A stretch of DNA of 64,000 bases. Origin: Actinacidiphila bryophytorum (GTDB lineage: Bacteria; Actinomycetota; Actinomycetes; Streptomycetales; Streptomycetaceae). Position 1 is the stretch's first letter; each line of letters opens with the position of its first letter. The notes below the pieces were generated by a model. The model had not been told where the DNA came from. It did not search any database and saw only the letters and a program-made list of their open reading frames with translations. The stretch covers positions 310,001-374,000 of the forward strand of contig NZ_JAFFIX010000002.1 of assembly GCF_016916835.1 (NCBI RefSeq). The letters are read 5' to 3'. Positions 28,709 through 37,792 of the stretch are shown here, piece after piece. A program made the translations under genes and the position numbers.

Positions 28709-29794
28709 ATGCCGCACCACCCCAGCAGCAACCGCCGGGCACTCGCGCCAGGTCAGGCCCACGCAGAAGCCCCCCACCCCGCCCACGCCCACGACGACGG
28801 ACCGCACGGCGGAGCAAGTTGTCCCGGGATGAGTCATCCCGGGATGGCGCCCGCCCCAGGGGTGGCGGACCGGCTCGACGCCGCCCTCCCGAAGGGGGTG
28901 GCGTCGGCTCTCGGCCCAGGGGTGCCGAGCAGGACCTACGACGCCACCGCGCCCACGCCGCGCCCCACCGCTCCCTCGACCTTCAACTGCACTGAAGCCG
29001 CCGCGCACCACCGCCGACGCCTCGTCGTACCGCGCCGCCACCGCGTCGATCCCTGCTTCAGCGACGACGAATGGACGGAGATCACCACCGCGGCCACGGC
29101 CTGCCAGCTCACGCCCGGCGGCTTCACGAGCGCCGCAGCCATCGCCTACTCCCGCGCCGACCGGCGCACCAGCCTCGGCGACGAACGCCACCACCTCGAA
29201 GCCCTCATGGACGCCAACACCGCCCTCCACGCGATCGGCGGCCAGCTCAACTCCCTGGCCCACTTCCTGAATTCCGGCGGCACCCCAAACCCGGTTCCGG
29301 CCGTCCACCTCCTCGAACGCGTCACCCTCGCCGTCGCGCACGTCACCTCGGCCGTAACCACCCTCCCCACGGCCGGAGTGCAGCCAACCCGCCCGACAAC
29401 GCCAGCCGCGGACATCACCCACCACCACCGACAGCGATCGCGCACCGCCCGCCGGAACCGCACCCACCCCTGCTTCAGCGACAGCGAATGGGCCGACCTC
29501 ACCACCGCGGCGAGCGCCTGCGGCCTCAAGCCCGGCGGGTACGCAGCAGCTGCCACGCTCCTGGCCGCACGCGCGCAGAACCCCCGGGCGGCCATCGCCG
29601 ACACACGCCGTCAGCTCGAGGAGCTGATGAACGCCAACCGCCAGCTCGCCGCCGTCGGCAACAACCTCGCCCAGCTCCTCCCGCACCTCCCCGCCACCGG
29701 CCTCCTCCACGATCAGGCCCAACGCGCCCTCGGACTCGTCCGCGACGCCCTCGATACCGTCGACACCGCGGCAGCCGCCGTGGCGGGGAAGTAG
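28709..29794 (+). CDS. MobC-like relaxosome protein, tandem-duplicated
   Basis: 361-aa protein with two homologous units, about 111-220 and 250-356. Each begins RHRVDPCFSDDEW or RNRTHPCFSDSEW, continues with TTAATAC or TTAASAC and then PGG(F/Y), and has a paired E(A/E)LM(D/N)AN helix followed by G.(Q/N)L. This resembles the ribbon-helix-helix and helical parts of MobC accessory proteins, which help relaxases open oriT. MobC proteins are normally single units of 110-150 residues, so this is a duplication. Residues 1-100 are His/Pro-rich and may not all be translated. AGGAG lies 5 nt before the ATG. The relaxase starts 7 nt downstream. Confidence 0.75.
   Translation: MPHHPSSNRRALAPGQAHAEAPHPAHAHDDGPHGGASCPGMSHPGMAPAPGVADRLDAALPKGVASALGPGVPSRTYDATAPTPRPTAPSTFNCTEAAAHHRRRLVVPRRHRVDPCFSDDEWTEITTAATACQLTPGGFTSAAAIAYSRADRRTSLGDERHHLEALMDANTALHAIGGQLNSLAHFLNSGGTPNPVPAVHLLERVTLAVAHVTSAVTTLPTAGVQPTRPTTPAADITHHHRQRSRTARRNRTHPCFSDSEWADLTTAASACGLKPGGYAAAATLLAARAQNPRAAIADTRRQLEELMNANRQLAAVGNNLAQLLPHLPATGLLHDQAQRALGLVRDALDTVDTAAAAVAGK
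28822..28844. repeat. 23-bp palindrome, candidate oriT element
   Basis: TCCCGGGATGA and TCATCCCGGGA flank a single central base, giving perfect 11-bp arms. Just after it, CCCAGGGGTG occurs twice (near 28855 and near 28915) and GGGGTGGCG occurs twice. The cluster lies in the low-complexity start of the mobC-like gene, directly before the relaxase gene, where oriT is often found. Assignment as oriT is inference. Confidence 0.4.
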
Positions 29795-29801
29795 CAGATC
29801 G

Positions 29802-31496
29802 GTGATCCCGAAGATCACAACAGGCGCGGGCGGCACGTACGGCCTGCTCACGTACCTCTACGGTCCCGGCAAGGCCAACGAGCACACCGACCAGCACATG
29901 ATCGCCTCCTGGAACGGCTTCGCCCCCGACCCCGGCCCCACCGCAGAACGCGAGGCCATCACGAAGCTCGCCCGCCAACTCGACCTCCCGGTCAAGTCGC
30001 TGCCCCGCGAGCAGCGCCCGAAGACGACCATCTGGCACTGCTCAGTCCGCACCGCTGCCAACGACCGGCCCCTGACCGACGACGAGTGGGCCACCGTCGC
30101 CCGCCGCATCGTGCACGCCGCCGGCATCGCACCCGAGGGCGACACGAAGGCCTGCCGCTGGATCGCCGTACGCCACGCACCCGACCACATCCACATCGCC
30201 GCCACCCTCGTCCGCGAGGACGACCGCACCGCCCGCCGCAACTTCGACAAGCGAGCCGTCCAGACCGAGGCCCGAGCCATCGAGAAGGACTACGGCCTGC
30301 GCCAACTCCACCCAGGTGACGGCACCGCGGCCAAGCGCGCCACCAGCGCGGAACGCCGCAAGGCCGACCTCCGCGGCCTGGACCGCCCCGCCCGCGACCA
30401 GCTCCGCGATGCTGTCCGCCGCGCCCTGGCAGGCGCGGCGACCGAGGAGGAGTTCTTCCACCGCCTCACCGCACAAGGCGTCCGGATCACCAAGCGCGTG
30501 GCCCCCTCCGGCGACGTCACCGGCTTCACCGTCGCCCTCCCCGGCGACCGCAACCGCGACGGCAAGCCCATCTGGTTCTCCGGCTCCAAGCTCGCCCCGG
30601 ACCTGTCCCTCCCCCGCATCCGCAAACGCCTGGCCTCCACCGCGGCCCCCTCCGAGGGGATCACCGACCCAGCCCGCGCCCTTCGCGCCGGAACCACAGC
30701 CACAGCAGACGCCCTCCGATCCCTGGCAAAGGACGACGACGGATCCGCGGCCGACCAGCTCACCGGCATCGGCGAAGTCCTCGACGCCCTCGCGCAGACG
30801 AGCGCAGCCCCGACCCGCAGCGAACTCCAAGCGGCAGCGCGCACCTTCGAACGAGCCACCCGCTCGCGCATCCAGGCGGCCAACACCCACAACCAAGCCC
30901 TACGCAAGGCGGCCCGCGACCTCATCCAGTCCGGCCCGGCCCTCGGCAAGGGCGAGGACGGCGCGGCGACGGCCATGCTCCTGAGCGTCCTGATCACGGC
31001 GGCCGTGATGGCAGCCCACTGGCACGCGGCCCTGGGCCACGCTCAACAGGCCGCAGCCGCCCGCCAGACGGCCACCGACCTCCGCGCGGCCTACCAGGCA
31101 GCAGCCACGACACCCCTCGCCACGATGCGTGCCACGGGCCAGACCCTCCCAGCTCCCGCCCGGCACCAGGCAGCCGCAACCGTCCAAGCGGTGCTGCCCA
31201 ACGAGGCGGCCCGCATCCAGGCCGAACCCAACTGGCCGGCCCTGGCGGCCACCCTCACCGAAGCCGCCCAGGCAGGCCACGACCCCGCCACCCTCCTCCA
31301 CAGGGCTGTGGAAAACCGCGAACTCACGACAGCAGACTCCCTGACCGACGTCCTCCTCTGGCGCCTCCGCCACGAGGCCAACCTCTCCGCCGCCCCGCTC
31401 TACCAAGCTCAGCGGCCCGGCCAGCGCCCGACGCCCCCGCCGACTGCCACCCCCGTGCTTCCCTCGCCGAGCTATGCACCGACGCGAAGGCGGTGA
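29802..31496 (+). CDS. relaxase / mobilization nuclease (MobA-VirD2 type)
   Basis: 564-aa DNA strand-transfer enzyme. The N-terminus begins MIPKITTGAGGTYGLLTYL, and residues near 120-131 read VRHAPDHIHIAA, the three-His metal motif that coordinates the divalent cation at nic. The candidate nucleophile tyrosines are in YGLLTYLYG. The C-terminal half is a long Ala/Thr-rich helical region without a recognised helicase or primase domain. The start is a GTG 7 nt after the mobC stop. It should nick oriT and pilot the single strand. No coupling ATPase is seen nearby, so transfer would need a helper element. Confidence 0.9.
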   Translation: MIPKITTGAGGTYGLLTYLYGPGKANEHTDQHMIASWNGFAPDPGPTAEREAITKLARQLDLPVKSLPREQRPKTTIWHCSVRTAANDRPLTDDEWATVARRIVHAAGIAPEGDTKACRWIAVRHAPDHIHIAATLVREDDRTARRNFDKRAVQTEARAIEKDYGLRQLHPGDGTAAKRATSAERRKADLRGLDRPARDQLRDAVRRALAGAATEEEFFHRLTAQGVRITKRVAPSGDVTGFTVALPGDRNRDGKPIWFSGSKLAPDLSLPRIRKRLASTAAPSEGITDPARALRAGTTATADALRSLAKDDDGSAADQLTGIGEVLDALAQTSAAPTRSELQAAARTFERATRSRIQAANTHNQALRKAARDLIQSGPALGKGEDGAATAMLLSVLITAAVMAAHWHAALGHAQQAAAARQTATDLRAAYQAAATTPLATMRATGQTLPAPARHQAAATVQAVLPNEAARIQAEPNWPALAATLTEAAQAGHDPATLLHRAVENRELTTADSLTDVLLWRLRHEANLSAAPLYQAQRPGQRPTPPPTATPVLPSPSYAPTRRR

Positions 31497-31547
31497 TCAC
31501 TCCACCCTCGCGTACGCAACGGGACCAAAACCGCGAAGCAGAGCCTG

Positions 31548-32036
31548 CTAGATACGGCCTGCTTCGTGGTCATGTGCAGCCAGGAGCGCCTGCACGTCGT
31601 CGGCTGGGGTGCCGTCGAGATTCCGCCCGAAGGCTGCTGCCAGCACGGCCGGAAGATCAGTCTCTGCGACGGCGGTACGCACGCCGGCCAGAACACTGGG
31701 GAACTCGTCGTCGTCCACCGCGCCCCAGTGCTCCTGGCGCAACCCGTGGATCACCTCGACAAGATCCGGTCGTAGCCGCATCCAGGCGCGAGACGTGCGA
31801 ATCTCCTCCGCGACCTGGCCCATGAACCAGCGCATGACCTCGTACGGAATGTCCACCTGGCGTCCGGCAGGGTTGAAACACACCGTGGGCTCCCGCGCCG
31901 GGTCCTCGTCGGGAACAACTGCCACCACGACGGTCTGGTGATCAACGACGAGGTCCAACTCCAGATACCAGGCGTCGTCGGCTACGGAGTACATCGCTGT
32001 GAGCGCGTAGTCGCCGTTCGGGGCCGGGATGGGCAT
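31548..32036 (-). CDS. hypothetical protein, 162 aa
   Basis: Unrecognised soluble protein. The N-terminal half is beta-rich (YALTAMYSVADDAWYLELDLVV, then QTVVVAVVPDEDP) and the C-terminal half helical (YEVMRWFMGQVAEEIRTSRAWMRL). I chose the ATG at 32036; a GTG at 32057 in the same frame is possible. It is the last of three leftward genes of unknown function and converges with the relaxase gene. The 150-bp spacer before it shows nothing recognisable. Confidence 0.62.
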   Translation of the reverse strand: MPIPAPNGDYALTAMYSVADDAWYLELDLVVDHQTVVVAVVPDEDPAREPTVCFNPAGRQVDIPYEVMRWFMGQVAEEIRTSRAWMRLRPDLVEVIHGLRQEHWGAVDDDEFPSVLAGVRTAVAETDLPAVLAAAFGRNLDGTPADDVQALLAAHDHEAGRI

Positions 32037-32207
32037 GGCCGCATGGTGGCAGACCACCCGGCTGCCACCAAGCCACTTTGAGCGGACGCAGGGCGCAGAT
32101 CACATCCCGACCCGGCGAATCCGTCCCGTCGAACGTGAACTGGTAGAGCCCCTGCCGGCAGCCTGAGTTCGCTCCCGGACAAACTTAGGACTGATCGAGC
32201 CCCCACA

Positions 32208-32714
32208 TCAATCGTCCGCCGCGACGATCAGCATCAAGGACAAGCGCTCGCGATCGATCGCAACATATTCATGGAATTCGGTATGCACCCCGCCCCAGTC
32301 GTGGAACGCGGGCGCGCCCAGATCCGACAGAACGAAGCATCTGGTGGCCGACGCGAGTACTGCGTATACCTGCTCGATCATCACCCTTTCCAGCGCTTCC
32401 GGAAGTGCGCCGTGCTGGCCAGCCCAATGGCGAACCGTACGTACAGCTGCGGCGCTCCCGACCTCACTGTACGCGTCCATGGTGATATGGCAGTGCCAGT
32501 AGGGTCCGTGCCGCTGTCCTGCCGGATCCGTGCCACCTCCCGCGTAGTCATCGCGGAACTGTTCATCGGCGACCAGCAGAGCCAGCAGCTCGTCGTCCAG
32601 ACTCTCGGGGGCGATCCGGAAGTACTTCACGTCGACCCAGCGACGACCATGCCCTGCGAACTTGTGATCCCTGAAGTTCACGAAGGCCTGGGTATTAAAA
32701 ACGAGCTGAGTCAC
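32208..32714 (-). CDS. hypothetical protein, 168 aa
   Basis: Unrecognised. The protein begins with MTQLVFNTQAFVNFRDHKFAG and has aromatic-rich segments GPYWHCHITMDAY and HDWGGVHTEFHEYV, with many His residues that could bind metal. Its DNA is less GC-rich at the 5' end than its neighbours. No signal peptide or membrane helix is seen. It lies between two other leftward unknown genes, with spacers of about 100-170 bp, so co-transcription is uncertain. Confidence 0.62.
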   Translation of the reverse strand: MTQLVFNTQAFVNFRDHKFAGHGRRWVDVKYFRIAPESLDDELLALLVADEQFRDDYAGGGTDPAGQRHGPYWHCHITMDAYSEVGSAAAVRTVRHWAGQHGALPEALERVMIEQVYAVLASATRCFVLSDLGAPAFHDWGGVHTEFHEYVAIDRERLSLMLIVAADD

Positions 32715-32814
32715 CGGGCCAAGCTAACTCGCCAGGCCGGCACTACAACATCGGCCGCTGCGGAATGAAACCACGGACCACGGCGACGTCCCGCCGGTCG
32801 TGGTCTCCAACTGC

Positions 32815-33309
32815 TCAACGCACGTCCTGACACCCGGCGTCATCGGTCCAGTCCTCGCTGAACCGATGGCGATCCAGGCCCACGGCCGAGAACTCGTCGC
32901 CGCCCGCATGCGCCACGGCACCCAACCGCCGAAGCGCCTGTGAGATCGGACTGCCGGCCGCTGGGAACGGCTGGCCCACCGGCGTATGCAGCGGTCCCCA
33001 CACTCTGGCCCCATCAGCCCATACGGCGGCCAGTTGTTCGCCGACACCACCGAAGAAGTCCGCTTCCACGTAGGCGACCGGCCCCGCGGTCGACCACCCT
33101 GCAAGCGTCCGTTCGAAGCCCCCGGGCAGTAGCCAGAACCCCAGATCCCCGACAGGACTGCCATCCGTGACTGCGTCGAAGAGCCGGTCCGTCATCACCA
33201 TCAGCGCAAGCCCCTGGCCAAGGGACGTCGCCCCTGCACCAGCAAGGTCCCGTACGGCAGCACGCAGCAACCTCTCCTCCGCGATCACTGCCTGCAGCTC
33301 GTAACTCAT
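32815..33309 (-). CDS. hypothetical protein, 164 aa
   Basis: Unrecognised soluble protein beginning MSYELQAVIAEERLL, with a helical N-terminus (AAVRDLAGAGATSLGQGLALMV), a central FWLLPGGFERTLAGWS region and an AYVEADFFGGVGEQLAAVW stretch. The end is acidic (SEDWTDDAG). It is the first of the three leftward unknown genes and is divergent from the nucleotidyltransferase gene across 232 bp, which hold no other gene. Confidence 0.62.
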   Translation of the reverse strand: MSYELQAVIAEERLLRAAVRDLAGAGATSLGQGLALMVMTDRLFDAVTDGSPVGDLGFWLLPGGFERTLAGWSTAGPVAYVEADFFGGVGEQLAAVWADGARVWGPLHTPVGQPFPAAGSPISQALRRLGAVAHAGGDEFSAVGLDRHRFSEDWTDDAGCQDVR

Positions 33310-33541
33310 CCCTCCGGCCCTCCCGCCTCGGTCGAGGCCTCATCCTGCCTCAGCAGGCCGCGCCAGGCCTGCGTGTTCTCACCCGGAAACTCGCGCCCCC
33401 GTCAGCGGCTTGCTCCCAGCACAGGACCATCCAGACCTGCCGCTCCCCCCTCCAAGTGGCCCGAATATCTCAGGCTCCGTCAACGACCGAGGGCTGCCGA
33501 AATTCTCGGCGCCATTCCCACGAGGCCCAGATACTTGCCTC

Positions 33542-34246
33542 ATGGACGCGATCGACGCCGCACACGCCGTAGTCGAAGAGCACCACCCCGACGCACGCGC
33601 CGCCTTCCTCGGCGGCAGCGTCATCACGGACCGCCGCACGGCGACCTCCGACCTGGACATCGTGATCCTGCTGCACGGCGCCCCGGCCCCCTATCGGCTG
33701 AACGTCCACGAACACGGCTGGCCAGCGGAACTGCTCGTGCACACCGAGGAGTCCTGGCACACCTTCGTCGAACGCGAGGTACGCAACCGCAGCTCCCCGC
33801 TCATGTGGATGTGCGCGGACGGCGTCATGCTCCTCGACCGCGACGGGGTCGGCGCACGCATCAGCACCCACGCCAAGTCGCTGGCCGCGGCTGGGCCTCC
33901 CCCAACCTCTGCCGAGGAGATCGACGACCGCCGCTACGCCCTCACCGACCTCCTCGACGACCTCACAGGCTGCACCGACCCGGGCGAACGCCTCTTCATC
34001 TGCACCGAACTCGCCCGCCGAACCGCCGAACTCACCCTGGCCCTGAACACCGCCTGGAACGGCGGCGGCAAGTGGCTGACCCGCCGCCTCGACGCCACAG
34101 CCCCCGGCCTCAGCAAGCAGCTGCACGACGGCGTCCACCAGGCGCTGGGAGGTCGCGTGGAGATGCTCATCGAAGTCGTGGACGAGGTACTGCTCCAGGC
34201 CGGAGGTCGGCTGTGGGTCGGGTACCGGCGCAACGGAACGCGGTGA
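33542..34246 (+). CDS. nucleotidyltransferase-fold protein
   Basis: 234-aa protein of the DNA-polymerase-beta superfamily. The motif is complete: GGS at 24-26 followed by D37 and D39 (TSDLDIVIL), with a third acidic position possible in the AELLVH.EE strand. A helical C-terminal half (FICTELARRTAELTLALN, then KWLTRRLDA) resembles aminoglycoside-type or small-substrate nucleotidyltransferases. It would move NMP from an NTP to a small acceptor. It stands alone between the unknown leftward genes and the convergent flavoprotein gene. A resistance role is possible but not shown. Confidence 0.82.
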   Translation: MDAIDAAHAVVEEHHPDARAAFLGGSVITDRRTATSDLDIVILLHGAPAPYRLNVHEHGWPAELLVHTEESWHTFVEREVRNRSSPLMWMCADGVMLLDRDGVGARISTHAKSLAAAGPPPTSAEEIDDRRYALTDLLDDLTGCTDPGERLFICTELARRTAELTLALNTAWNGGGKWLTRRLDATAPGLSKQLHDGVHQALGGRVEMLIEVVDEVLLQAGGRLWVGYRRNGTR

Positions 34247-34420
34247 GGTCCCGGCGAAGAGGATGCAGATACCGGCACGCTCGCGTACCGGCTGATCACG
34301 GTTGCAGCAGTCTGCCCGCCAAGTCGCGGCGTCGGCCCCACAAGCCGAGTGGACGACGTTCCGACCGACACCACGCCGGCTCGTGCCGGAGTACGGAGAA
34401 CACTCGCCCGGAGATGGTGC

Positions 34421-34975
34421 TCACCGCCGTGCGTCCGCGGCCGGGCCGAGCAGTTCCAGCGCCTCTTCCCAGCGGAACCGGTCAGCGCCTCCACCGGCCT
34501 TCGGCTGGTGCGACTCGCGAGAACTGACCATGACGCCCATCCCGCGCAGCCGGGCCAAGCTCTCCTGATAGGCGGGGTGGGCAGCCATGGCCGAGTTCAC
34601 GTACGGCAGCAGGACCGTCGGAATGCCCATTCCGTACGCCTCGCAGAGAATCCCCAGCGCCAGCGTGTCGGAGACCCCGGCAGCCCACTTGTTGATCGTG
34701 TTGAACGTCGCCGGCGCAACGGCGATGGCATCCGCAGGTGGAAGCGGCCGCGGTTCGCCGGGCAACCGCCACGCAGACCTGATCGGGTAGCCCGTCTGTG
34801 CCTCAACGGCCGTGGCATCAATGAAGCCAAGCCCCTGTGGCGTCGCAATCACCCCCACGCCCCAGCCCCGGCCCTGCGCCATGGTGATCAGCGTGCCCAC
34901 GTCCCCCGCGGCCCCAGCCGCGCACACCACGACGTACAGAAAGGGTTTCGGCCGCTCGTCCAACGGCTCGTTCAT
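34421..34975 (-). CDS. flavoprotein, HFCD/PPC-decarboxylase-like
   Basis: 184-aa FMN-binding protein of the homo-oligomeric flavin-containing Cys decarboxylase fold. The strand VVVCAAGAAGDVGTL, then IATPQGLGFIDATAVEAQTG, and PATFNTINKWAAGVSDTLAL (the PxNxxxxxK motif of the family) are present. The substrate-recognition Cys of true PPC decarboxylases is not obvious. It is the last gene of the leftward unit that starts with the XRE regulator. GGGGAG lies 7 nt before the ATG. Confidence 0.85.
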   Translation of the reverse strand: MNEPLDERPKPFLYVVVCAAGAAGDVGTLITMAQGRGWGVGVIATPQGLGFIDATAVEAQTGYPIRSAWRLPGEPRPLPPADAIAVAPATFNTINKWAAGVSDTLALGILCEAYGMGIPTVLLPYVNSAMAAHPAYQESLARLRGMGVMVSSRESHQPKAGGGADRFRWEEALELLGPAADARR

Positions 34976-35083
34976 AGGCCAACTCCCCGGTCGACACGGT
35001 GGAGCACAGTGTGCGCTCCTTGGGCCGTAGCGGTGAACAGGCGGCGGCGTTCACCGCGCCCCAGATCTGTGTGCGGCCTCTCG

Positions 35084-36037
35084 TCACCGCTCACTGAGCA
35101 AGGTCAGAACGTTCTCCGCACATCCCCAGGACAGAGTGACGCCGGCACCGCCGTGGCCGTAGTTGTGCACCACCGGAGTGCCGTCCAGGAGCCGGTCGCT
35201 CTCGACCCGGACTATGTCGCGGGTGGGTCGGACTCCGATGCGGTGCTCGACGATCTGCGCGTCGGCCAGCCGCGGTTCGATGAGTGTGCAGCGAGCCAGG
35301 ATGGCGTCGGCAGCAGCGTCGTCGGGGTCCAGGTCGCCGAACCCGTCGATAGCTGTTCCGCCCAGTACGACGGTGTCCCCGTGTGGGTAGATGCACAGCA
35401 GATCCGACGAGAGCCCAGTGTCCTCGGAGAAGAAATCAGTCAGGCCGGGATTGGCGACGACGACGTGCTGGCCGAGGATCGGGCGCAGGTCCGGGTCAGG
35501 GACGAGGTTGTGGGCACCCATGCCCGTGCAGATGACGATGGCGGCAGCCGGACCGGCCTCGGGGAGGGAGCGCAGCCTGCGCTGTTCGACCCTCGCTCCC
35601 GCGTCCGCCACCCGCCGCTGGAGGTAGTCGAGGTAGACCGGCATGTCGATGAGAGGAATAGTGAAGCGGTAGCCGGAGGTGAATCCGGGCGGGAGTTCGG
35701 CGGTCTCGCAGGGACGGAACCCGGGCAGCGCGGTTGCCCATTCCGGTGGTGCATCGGCGTGGCGGGAGGCCTCGATGCCGCTGGTCAGCCGTACGCCGGT
35801 GGCAGAGTCGGAAGCCAGTTCCCCGAAGACCTCAAGGGAGCGCTGGCTCCACTGCGCGACCTTGTCCCTGGGCTCGACGAGGTAAGGCCCCCACATGGCA
35901 CCCGCCGCAAGCGACGTATGCCCGGGTAGCTCATCGGCGATGACGTGGACCAGCAACCCGGACTCGGCCAGCACGACGGCAGTGGTGAGCCCGGAGACTC
36001 CGGCTCCGATCACGACGATGCGCTCCTCCGTGGCCAT
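35084..36037 (-). CDS. FAD-dependent amino-acid oxidase-like protein (DAO family)
   Basis: 317-aa flavoenzyme. The N-terminal Rossmann motif is VVIGAGVSGLTTAVVLAESG. Later come the GHTSLAAGAMWGPYL segment, IVICTGMGAHNLVPD, RPILGQHVVVANPG, and a C-terminal VHNYGHGGAGVTLSWG flavin-contact motif, all typical of D-amino-acid oxidase/DAO proteins. I start at ATG 36037; an ATG 27 nt upstream is possible. Substrate is unknown; oxidation of a D-amino acid or a sugar-amine is plausible. It lies between the CYTH and flavoprotein genes. Confidence 0.9.
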   Translation of the reverse strand: MATEERIVVIGAGVSGLTTAVVLAESGLLVHVIADELPGHTSLAAGAMWGPYLVEPRDKVAQWSQRSLEVFGELASDSATGVRLTSGIEASRHADAPPEWATALPGFRPCETAELPPGFTSGYRFTIPLIDMPVYLDYLQRRVADAGARVEQRRLRSLPEAGPAAAIVICTGMGAHNLVPDPDLRPILGQHVVVANPGLTDFFSEDTGLSSDLLCIYPHGDTVVLGGTAIDGFGDLDPDDAAADAILARCTLIEPRLADAQIVEHRIGVRPTRDIVRVESDRLLDGTPVVHNYGHGGAGVTLSWGCAENVLTLLSER

Positions 36038-36103
36038 ACGCCGACGATAGGCGGCGGGGGGCATCCCCAGCGGGTGTGCCGCGTTATGAAGCCACCCGCC
36101 TGG

Positions 36104-36691
36104 TCACTGGGACGGCACCGCGGTCTCAACGGGCACGCTCTGAGTGCGGTGGCCGAAGAGGAGGGTGGGCTCAGCAAGGATGTCCCGACCGAGTTCAGTT
36201 TGGTAGATCGCGTCGACGCTGCCGAACCGGGCCTGGGTGTAGTCGAGTCCGAGCAGGTCGGCGGCCTCTCGGACAGACTGCTCGTCGGGACCTTCGATCT
36301 CCAGGAACGTGGGCAGGCCGGGCCACGTGTCGAAGTCGAATGCGACGTCGCCGAGCCGCCACTCCTCGCGGTAGTTCTCCTGGTAGCGGACCTCGCGCAG
36401 CCCGATAGAGCTCAGGATCTCGGCCATGGCATGCACGTCGCCCACCTCGGTCTCGATCTCCGTTGTCCCGTCGATCGAATCGGCGTCAGTGACCTGCTTC
36501 AGGGTGAGCGTCGTGCGCGTGCCCTCGTGGCGCAGCCGCACCCACTGCGTGCCGTCGAGGGCATCGCTCTCGAAGATCTTGCGCGTGAGCAACGTACGGG
36601 GAAACGCTTGGACTGCTCCCAGGGCGGCGAGGTCGGCCTGGAGGCCGGCCACGTCGACAGCCAGGAACTTCGCTTCGTATTCGTGTTTCAT
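36104..36691 (-). CDS. CYTH-domain phosphohydrolase / class IV cyclase-like
   Basis: 195-aa triphosphate-tunnel enzyme. The ExExK-type motif EYEAKF is at residues 4-9, followed by TLLTRKIFES, WVRLRHEGTRTTLTLKQ, TEIETEVGD and the late acidic pairs DFDTWP and LEIEGP that line the tunnel. Family members hydrolyse inorganic triphosphate or thiamine triphosphate, or make cAMP (AC-IV/CyaB type). Which reaction applies cannot be told. It sits downstream of the broken reductase gene and before the DAO gene. Confidence 0.88.
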   Translation of the reverse strand: MKHEYEAKFLAVDVAGLQADLAALGAVQAFPRTLLTRKIFESDALDGTQWVRLRHEGTRTTLTLKQVTDADSIDGTTEIETEVGDVHAMAEILSSIGLREVRYQENYREEWRLGDVAFDFDTWPGLPTFLEIEGPDEQSVREAADLLGLDYTQARFGSVDAIYQTELGRDILAEPTLLFGHRTQSVPVETAVPSQ

Positions 36692-36864
36692 CTTCCGATA
36701 CGTCCTTCCATCGCACAGCGTGGAGAAGCTGATGCCAAGAGGCGGGGGTTGTCACGGCTTGCCCCTCGCCGACAAAGCTCCTCGTCACGAATGGAACTAC
36801 GGCTGCGCCGACGGGCCGACACCTCGCCCGAGCCGCTGCCAGGCGCCACCGCGAGCCTTCCCCC

Positions 36865-37788
36865 TCAGTACAGAGAACTTCCTGGCCTCGCCGACGACAC
36901 GCCTCGCAGGCCGTAATACGCCCGCAGCGCGGCCTCACCACCGGAACCCGTCGCAGCCATGATGCGCTGGAAGCGGGCGGAGCGCAGATCCCCGGCGGTG
37001 ATGACACGCGGATGCTGGCGGTCGGGCGGGCAGTAGCCGGAAGTGTCCGGCACGAGGGCGCCTGACGGAGGCGCTGGGGCGCTGCCCAGATTCACGTACG
37101 CGACATCAGCCGTACCGGTGCCGGGACGGCCTTCTCAGTCGAACCACGCAGCCGTGAACCCGGAATCACCGACATCGCTCACCGACAGGCCGGCAACCGG
37201 CAGCAGCGTGACCCGGGCATCGCTGCGCACCTCGTCGACCTTGTAGTCGTCCTCCTGCGGGTAGGCGACCGTCACCGTCGCATCGAGTGTCGGGTGGGTG
37301 CGGAGGAAAGTACCCAGGGGCCGATCTGCGCCGAGTACGAGGAGGGAACCCCCCGCCGCGCCTGAGGCCTTGGCGCCCCAGAGAGTGGGCAGATCCAAGT
37401 CTGTTGCGACCGTCAGCCACGGGGCCGCCAAGACGGGAATCGGGCCGACACCGGTAGCCACGACCGCGTAAGGGGCGCTGACGTTTCGGCCGGTGTCCGT
37501 CCTTACCGCCACGTGGTCGTCGTAGGCACGGACCTCGATTACCCGCGCGCCGAGGTCGACCTCGCAGAGCTCTGCGCGGGCCACGTCCTCCGCGACGGCG
37601 GCGGCAAGTTCCGGCCCACTGGTGTGCCCGCCTACGACGTTGTTGACGACGGCGATGTGCTGGAGCTTGGCGCACAGGGCGTCCGGCTCGATCAGGACCG
37701 ACCGTATGCCGACGCTGGCAGCCATCACTGCCGCCGCGCAGCCGGCTGGGCCGCCACCCACAATGACCAGGTCCGTGATCGCTGTCAT
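36865..37788 (-). pseudogene. thioredoxin-reductase-like FAD oxidoreductase with in-frame TGA
   Basis: A frame of 307 codons is interrupted by one stop, TGA at 37135-37137, after WFD. On both sides it reads as one family: before the stop VIVGGGPAGCAAAVMAASVG, VVATGVGPIPVLAAPWL and the LLVLGADRPLG second nucleotide-binding region; after the stop YVNLGSAPAPP and RVITAGDLRSARFQRIM, the usual C-terminal flavin motif. Reading frame is unchanged, so only a point change is needed. The redox CxxC of true thioredoxin reductases is absent. It starts 4 nt after the hydrolase gene. A sequencing error or stop readthrough cannot be excluded. Confidence 0.82.
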
Positions 37789-37792
37789 GGGG

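Noticed and set aside
33542..34246. Nucleotidyltransferase as a MNT/HEPN toxin-antitoxin
   Set aside because: No adjacent HEPN gene is present; the neighbouring genes run convergent or divergent and are unrelated.
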